A stretch of 64,000 bases of DNA. It comes from Dryococelus australis. Taxonomy: Eukaryota > Arthropoda > Insecta > Phasmatodea > Phasmatidae. Below the pieces are notes generated by a model. That model worked only from the letters and a program-made list of their open reading frames with translations. It had not been told where the DNA came from and did not search any database. Each line of letters starts with the position of its first letter. The first letter of the stretch is position 1. The position numbers and the translations under genes were made by a program. This document shows, piece after piece, positions 61,917 through 64,000 of the stretch. The stretch is from assembly GCA_029891345.1 (NCBI GenBank), contig CM056995.1, positions 216,880,547-216,944,546 on the forward strand, given 5' to 3'.

Positions 61917-63145
61917 TATCTGAGTAAAAATTATCTGGACATCCTTCTGTAAATGTAAACTCGCACCTACATGTCACTGCGACCGCCGCTGCCATTATAA
62001 AATGAGGCAGAGAGCTCGGTGTTGGTCAGTGCTACGCGATACTGGCAGAATGGGTAGAGAAAGGGAGCTCAGTGACTTCGAACATGGTATTGTTATATGC
62101 TACCACAGTAGTAAGCAATCCGTCAGGGCAATTTCCGCCCTGTTCAAGTTACCTAAGTCGACAATCGAGATGTGATTGTGAAGTGGAAAATCGAAGACAC
62201 AACTACGACAAATCTATGGCCGAATAGGCAACTTGTGTTGAACGACAGGGGCCGTCGAGCATTTACGATAGTGGTACGGCAACATCAAATATCCCCGGGT
62301 GATATCACCACCCATGAATTCTTCAGTGCCTCTAATTGATCAGCAAGCACCATGACTGCGCGCCCTCAATTGCGAGGACTGGGGTTAAAAGCTCGAAGCA
62401 TAAACCTCACATATTTCCTGTGAATGCGAAACGTTGCACTCGATTATGTAAAGAGCGCAGCCACTGGAATGTGGATGACTGGAGACGCGTGATTTGGAGT
62501 GATAAATCATGTGGTGGTCCAACGGGAAGGTTTGGGTGTGGCAAATTTCAAGTGAAGGCTACATGCTGGTCTCTGTAATCCTCAATTCCAAATTTGGCGG
62601 ATTTGGGGTGAGAGTATGGAGTCATTTTTCATGGAAAGGACTTGGTCGTCTCGCAATACAATAGGGTGCGTTAAATACGAAAGGCACTAAGGACATCTTC
62701 ACTGCTTTCGTGTTATGTACATACAGTAGAATACTAATTCGGAGGTGATAACAACTAGTTTCAGCATTACAATGCTCCCTGCCATAAAGCACGGTGTGTT
62801 CGTGAATGGTTTGTCGATGATAGGGACCCGGAAATGGACTGGCCAGCACAGAGCCCCGATCTCAATCCCATCTAACACCTTCTGGTATGAACTGTAACGA
62901 CGAGTGCATGCTAGATTCCAACAACCAACATCACGTATTACACTAACTACAGCACTGCTGGAAGAATGGTTGGCCATTGTCCCGGATATGTTCCGACACC
63001 TGTTTAACTGTCAGTCCCGCAGGGTTAGATCATAAAAAAGGACAAGGGAAGGCCTACCCCGTATCAATGTCTGGGACTGGGCAGTGTTTCCCAGAGATAC
63101 CTATAGGACACTTTAACATGGGTGTCCAGATACGTTTGATCAGAT
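61917..63145 (+). mobile_element. Tc1-like transposon with both ends, dead transposase
   Basis: Ends share ATCTGA..AAA..TATCTGGACAYCC in inverted orientation (61917-61952; 63145 leftwards), about 1.23 kb. Plus-strand blocks: MGRERELSDFEHGIVICYHS (N-terminus), WNVDDWRRVIWSDKS (first Asp), FQHYNAPCHKARCVREWF (second Asp replaced by Tyr), and WPAQSPDLNPI followed by TAA where the Glu codon should be. Two catalytic positions are lost, and further frame breaks exist. Confidence 0.85.
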
Positions 63146-64000
63146 GTTGTGACAGTTACCACATCACTGCATTCACATACACGCTGTTACTATTTACATT
63201 GTGTGTCGTGAGGAGACCCAAAGACATGTGGAGGTGGCTCGGTGGTGGACCGCTTCGATGGCGCTGTCTGCTCACATGGCGTGAGGTTTCGCTCTCTCGA
63301 AGTGTTGCAGTTTCCCCTCCTTTCCCCTCTGCTAGAGACTACTGTTGGCGGCGTGGCAGGTATGACGTCACGAAGAAACAACCATTGTATCCGACTACTC
63401 GGAATTTTAGCATATGGGATACGTGGCGGACGTTTCCGAAGGCGTTTCGTGTGATCATTGTTGTTTCTTCCATCGTTATATTCCGTCACCTCCCCACTCA
63501 CGATTCGTCTCGCCCTCACTTCTCCAGACTTACTGGGACGACTCGAGTGTGGCAATCGGCTCTAGTAAGCATCAGCATCTTTTCATCTCATCCATGTTGG
63601 CTTCTGCATTAAGATGAGAACATAATGTGGATATTGCAGTAATATTAAAATGAGATCAATAAGTCTCATAAAAACAAAATAATTTTTCTGTATTTTGAGA
63701 ATATTTTATATTTTCGCAATATGAAATCGACGATTATTTGACAAAAAAATTATAAACCCCCTTTATAATGTTTTTTCATGTAAATTTGATTATTTGAAGT
63801 AAACATTTTGGTTCGTAAAAATTTGAAAACGTTATTTAAACACAAAGCTTTGTTTCAGTTAGAGTGTTTATTTAAAACACAGTTGTAACGTGTAGCTATC
63901 GGACATTAAGTTCACCGGCGGTAAAAGTTTATCTTGTAGCTATTTTGAGTTTAAATTATATCTCAAAACTTTAAATTTAAATAAGGACGAACAGCATAAC
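63146..64000 (+). other. Stretch without recognised gene
   Basis: 63190-63600 is GC-richer, with overlapping open frames on both strands and no motif. The rest is AT-rich. Confidence 0.4.

Noticed and set aside
62977-63612. 211-codon plus-strand open frame
   Set aside because: It starts within the Tc1 relic and crosses its right end into unrelated DNA. Opposite-strand and other-frame ORFs are also open. No motif.

Overview
The window looks like intronic and downstream DNA of one gene from a large, repeat-rich arthropod genome. Short GC-rich exons sit in AT-rich introns of 1.4 to 6.9 kb, and most other recognisable sequence is transposon debris. A tRNA-headed SINE, insect-type Tc1/mariner relics and a Ty3/gypsy element with an env-like tail point to an insect. 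The SINE, whose minus-strand reading gives AVAERLACSPPTKA, resembles repeats I associate with cockroaches, termites and stick insects. Polyneoptera is therefore my best guess, but it is an inference.

Host gene (1-16460, + strand). Four exons (1-754, 2172-2451, 8747-9112, about 15985-16460) join in frame with compatible phases (0, 1, 1). They encode the last ~624 residues of a secreted-type protein: a Tyr/Ser/Asp-rich and basic N-terminal part, Thr/Pro/Ala mucin-like linkers, and one C-terminal six-cysteine chitin-binding type-2 (peritrophin-A/CBM14) domain. This fits a cuticle or extracellular-matrix protein of the single-domain CPAP1 type. The 5' end lies outside the window.

Introns (755-15984). 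They hold seven copies of a terminal-inverted-repeat (TIR) MITE family, a nested hAT-like MITE with an 8-bp target duplication, a CACTA-like non-autonomous element, two SINEs and two facing mariner fragments. The acceptor region of exon 2 is itself similar to the hAT-like MITE.

Downstream, 16.5-33 kb. A compact 134-bp inverted-repeat element lies 258 bp after the stop codon. A Tc1 relic follows, then a minus-strand Ty3/gypsy element (about 22963-29655: gag, protease, RT, RNase H, integrase and env-like remnants, with a candidate 3' LTR). It is broken at several catalytic sites and lacks its 5' end. Next to it is a 2.5-kb array of diverged ~280-bp repeats.

33-64 kb. Here lie five more copies of the TIR MITE family, a candidate solo LTR, a third SINE, a Chapaev/CACTA-like MITE, and a Polinton-type integrase relic (about 45050-45815, minus). 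Two tandem arrays have exact periods of 211 bp and 70 bp. A graveyard of Tc1/mariner transposons includes one nearly full-length copy (59357-60549) and another with both TIRs (61917-63145). Apart from the first gene I see no convincing intact host gene. I also see no rRNA, functional tRNA or CRISPR array.
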